Shown here piece after piece: positions 61,702 to 64,000 of a DNA stretch of 64,000 nt. Numbering within the stretch: the stretch's first letter is position 1; the number at the start of each line of letters is the position of its first letter. Position numbers and translations under genes: made by a program. Origin of the DNA: Fervidobacterium thailandense. GTDB lineage: Bacteria > Thermotogota > Thermotogae > Thermotogales > Fervidobacteriaceae. Under the pieces are notes generated by a model. The model made no database searches, was not told where the DNA came from, and was given only the letters and a program-made list of their open reading frames with translations. The stretch is taken from contig NZ_LWAF01000010.1 of NCBI RefSeq assembly GCF_001719065.1, positions 1-64,000 on the forward strand. The letters run 5' to 3'.

Positions 61702-62489
61702 GGATATTCTTCGATCCTAACTTCGTTTTCAACGAGCTAATCGAATACCACGCACCAGTGATAATTCAGTCTGGGGAGCGGTCCTTGGTTGATTTGCATT
61801 CGCTTAGTATCATCAACTTTCTCGGGCTCGTTTCCACGGCAAAAGGTACGTCGGAAATGGGTGATTTGATACTCTACTGGATAGAATTCTCGGAAGAACT
61901 TACATCCGAATTGGAGCAAAATCCAAATGTCCTTGAACTGAACGAAGAAAACCTCGAAAAGTTCAAGATTTCAAACCACATATCGTTAAAACATCTTCAG
62001 CATGCGCTCTCGTCGAAAAAACGGATGCTCAAAATAGAAAACTCCGTTGACAACCTTTACATGCTCGTATCGCTCTGCACCGAGTACGTTTTACAAAATA
62101 GGGAGCTTTTCGAAGACAAGAAGTTCGAAGTGCTCCTTGAGATCTTGGTGTTCTTTGAAATAAAAAGGTTAACGGAGTCCTACAATCTGACATTGCATAT
62201 GCCACAACCCTTCCTTTTCCAAATCGACCTTTCGAAGACAAGTTACGAGATAGCTTACAAGTTCGTCAACGACGTTGAAAAACTATCGGAGTACGTTACG
62301 TCGAAAGTTTCCGAGCTCTTCTCGATAGCCAAAGAAAAGATACGGATTCTCGATAAGCTCTTTTCTTCGGTGGACAGGAAATCATTCACAAAGCTCATCT
62401 ACACCTTTTCCTCTATAGACGAGATCATCTCAGACCTCAGATATCTGAAGGACCTTGTCCAGCAACTTGAAAGTTGCATCAGAGATTGA
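61698..62489 (+). CDS. unknown helical protein coupled to reverse gyrase
   Basis: Protein of 263 residues that starts inside the reverse gyrase stop (ATGA). No signal peptide or membrane helix. It is mainly alpha-helical, with charged heptad-like stretches at residues about 190-260 (VNDVEKLSEYVTSKVSELFSIAKEKIRILDKLF, SFTKLIYTFSSIDEIISDLRYLKDLVQQLE). A hydrophobic N-terminal MRIFFDPNFVFNELIEYHAPVIIQ strand pair precedes. I do not recognise a domain. The tight coupling suggests a functional tie to reverse gyrase or DNA maintenance. Confidence 0.75.
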   Translation: MRIFFDPNFVFNELIEYHAPVIIQSGERSLVDLHSLSIINFLGLVSTAKGTSEMGDLILYWIEFSEELTSELEQNPNVLELNEENLEKFKISNHISLKHLQHALSSKKRMLKIENSVDNLYMLVSLCTEYVLQNRELFEDKKFEVLLEILVFFEIKRLTESYNLTLHMPQPFLFQIDLSKTSYEIAYKFVNDVEKLSEYVTSKVSELFSIAKEKIRILDKLFSSVDRKSFTKLIYTFSSIDEIISDLRYLKDLVQQLESCIRD

Positions 62490-62609
62490 AGTGGAACACC
62501 CGATGCTGGAGTAGGAGGTGAAAAAAACGATATCTTAAGTTGTCTGGCATCGTTGTATCAAGCTCAAACTCTCCGAGGTAATGAAACTGTGCGTTCAGGG
62601 GGGATGGAT
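62490..62609 (+). other. short gap with a vestigial reading frame
   Basis: About 120 bases. A GGAGG site at 62512-62516 is followed by GTG AAA AAA ACG ATA TCT TAA (MKKTIS and stop), which looks like the start of a signal peptide cut short. No terminator was found here. Confidence 0.4.
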
Positions 62610-64000
62610 GTGAAGAAGTGGTTTTTGACGGCTTTGATTCTCACCGTGCTGACTGGTTTACTCTTCGGTAACTACATAGGTTCCAACGTCACGGGTAAAA
62701 AAGGCGGTTCACTCATCATTCCGACACTCAGCGGTCCAAGGACGATGAACTACACGGTAGCAAAAGAGACGAGCTCAACGGACATCATCGCGCTCTTCAT
62801 GGGTTACGGTGGAACGCTCATCGAACGTCACGGTGTGGATAAGGAATTCTATCCAGCACTCGCCGAGAAATGGGATGGTCCAAGGCTAACGAAAGATGGT
62901 GGAATGGAAATCATATGGTACCTTAGAAAGGACGTCAAATGGAGCGATGGAAAACCGTTCACCGCGGACGATGTCGTCTACAGCTTGAACGAGATTTACA
63001 ACAACCCGGACATCCCCAGTTCGTACAAAGACGTAATCAGGAGCACCAATGGTCATCTACCGAGGGCCACAAAGATTAACGACTATACCGTAAGGATGTA
63101 TTACCCCGAACCATTCAGACTCGCGTTCCGGTACCTCGGTGGCATGTACATCTTCCCGAAACACGTTGCCGAAAGATGGGTAAGGGAAAAGAAATTCGCC
63201 GAATTCTGGACGGTCGACTCGATCAACAAGAAGGAGCTCGTCGGACTTGGACCGTTTATTCCCGTCGAGTACGTTCCTGACCAGTACGTCAAGGCTGTGG
63301 CAAATCCGTACTACTGGAAGAAAGACAAGAACGGGGTGCAACTACCATACCTCAACGAGGTTATCTTCAAGATCATTTCCTCGCAGGATGCTCAGAAACT
63401 CGCTTTCGAAAAAGGTGAAGTGGACATTTACTCACCAAGAGGAACGGAATTCGCGTACTTTAAGGAGAACGAAAAACGCTTAAACATCACCGTCGTATCC
63501 GCCGGCCCGGGACTCGGAACGGAGTTCATAGCATTCAACTGGAACAACAAAGACGAGGCAAAAAGAGAATGGTTCAGGAATATCCATTTCAGAAAAGCTG
63601 TGGCTTACGCAATCGACAAGAAGAAGATAATCAGCACGCTCTTCAACGGGCTTGGTTACGAACAGTGGTCCCCCGTTTCGTTCGCATCTCCGTACTTCAA
63701 CGACAAAATCGTCACGAAATATCCATACGACCTGAACAAAGCTCGCGCGGAATTGAGGCTGGGAGGTTTCAGCTGGGATAAGAACGGCAGACTCGTCGAT
63801 AGCAAAGGAAGACCTGTGAAGTTCATCATTGAAACGAACGCGGGTAATGTAGTCAGGGAAGGTGTTGGAAACATAGTTACAGCCGCTCTCAAGCAACTTG
63901 GTATGGACGTTACCTTCGTTGCTACAGACTTCAACACGTTGGTTCACAGGACTCTGAACGTTGGTGACTGGGATGCCAGGATCATGGGCTTAACCGGCTC
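62610..64000 (+). CDS. family 5 extracellular solute-binding protein (5' part; cut by window end)
   Basis: About 463 residues are visible from the GTG at 62610 (AGGGGGG upstream); an ATG at 62604 is an alternative. A signal peptide (KWFLTALILTVLTGLLFG) precedes the SBP_bac_5 fold: TLSGPRTMNYTVAKETSS, GGTLIERHGVDKEFYPALAEKWD, IIWYLRKDVKWSDGKPFTADDVVYSLNEI and RNIHFRKAVAYAIDKKKII. Members bind peptides, nickel or, in Thermotogales, oligosaccharides for ABC import. The absence of a lipobox cysteine is as in the other secreted binding proteins of the window. Transporter partners lie outside the window. Confidence 0.92.
   Translation, partial: MKKWFLTALILTVLTGLLFGNYIGSNVTGKKGGSLIIPTLSGPRTMNYTVAKETSSTDIIALFMGYGGTLIERHGVDKEFYPALAEKWDGPRLTKDGGMEIIWYLRKDVKWSDGKPFTADDVVYSLNEIYNNPDIPSSYKDVIRSTNGHLPRATKINDYTVRMYYPEPFRLAFRYLGGMYIFPKHVAERWVREKKFAEFWTVDSINKKELVGLGPFIPVEYVPDQYVKAVANPYYWKKDKNGVQLPYLNEVIFKIISSQDAQKLAFEKGEVDIYSPRGTEFAYFKENEKRLNITVVSAGPGLGTEFIAFNWNNKDEAKREWFRNIHFRKAVAYAIDKKKIISTLFNGLGYEQWSPVSFASPYFNDKIVTKYPYDLNKARAELRLGGFSWDKNGRLVDSKGRPVKFIIETNAGNVVREGVGNIVTAALKQLGMDVTFVATDFNTLVHRTLNVGDWDARIMGLTG

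Noticed and set aside
1-64000. tRNA, rRNA genes and CRISPR arrays
   Set aside because: No cloverleaf, rRNA-like stretch or regularly spaced repeats were found by reading; a covariance-model search would settle it.

Overview
The window is a bacterial chromosome segment that looks like a hyperthermophilic or thermophilic member of the Thermotogales, most likely close to Fervidobacterium. This is inferred from gene content: reverse gyrase, an encapsulin with an encapsulated ferritin-like cargo, a membrane pyrophosphatase of the K+-dependent sequence type, SpeD of the small bacterial/archaeal type, GH4 and GH130 enzymes, ThyX, and secreted binding proteins without a lipobox. No database search was possible. 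Gene density is very high. Start codons are often GTG or TTG with strong GGAGG sites, and many promoters carry an extended -10 (TGG-TATAAT). No rRNA, tRNA or CRISPR array was seen.

Layout. 1-326 is the tail of a transposase. 536-5651 holds dCMP deaminase, then an overlapping run of DNA alkyl-repair protein, a class A penicillin-binding protein broken by a frameshift, a small unknown protein, nucleoside diphosphate kinase and a flavodoxin, then a J-domain protein. 5726-7339 is an NhaC antiporter. 7520-12532 is a complete sufCBDSU iron-sulfur assembly operon. 12580-25043 is a glycan-utilisation locus organised around a LacI-family regulator: three secreted proteins on the minus strand (one a double starch-binding-like module protein without a visible catalytic domain), and on the plus strand lacI, a sugar ABC transporter without its ATPase, a GH4 glycosidase and a GH130 phosphorylase. 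Matching operators lie on both sides of the divergent promoters.

25225-30347 has an HD-GYP protein (interrupted near its start by an in-frame TGA), phosphoglucomutase and a GAF-GGDEF cyclase. 30337-31478 is the encapsulin/ferritin pair. 31724-35267 holds a secreted unknown protein and a zinc or manganese uptake operon led by a Fur-family regulator with a textbook promoter and operator. 35326-41771 carries a TPR protein, dnaK with a CIRCE element over its -35, and a secreted double solute-binding protein next to an orphan histidine kinase. 41752-46320 has a sugar symporter, an unusual phosphofructokinase and the pyrophosphatase upstream of it.

From 55710 down to 46470 runs a 13-gene minus-strand series (queuosine-precursor type transporter, lipoate ligase, RsmI, RsmD, DUF47, lipoprotein, RNase HII, ThyX, DRTGG protein, FolD, YajC, SecD, SecF) with mostly overlapping ends. 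On the plus strand follow speD-speE, an XRE-cupin regulator, reverse gyrase coupled to an unknown gene, and the start of a peptide/oligosaccharide-binding protein cut by the window end.

The most interesting items are the reverse gyrase-coupled unknown gene, the phosphofructokinase that has lost ATP-site residues but sits behind a pyrophosphatase, the LacI glycan locus with its non-catalytic surface protein and a possible translational hairpin, and the binding-protein/kinase sensor pair.
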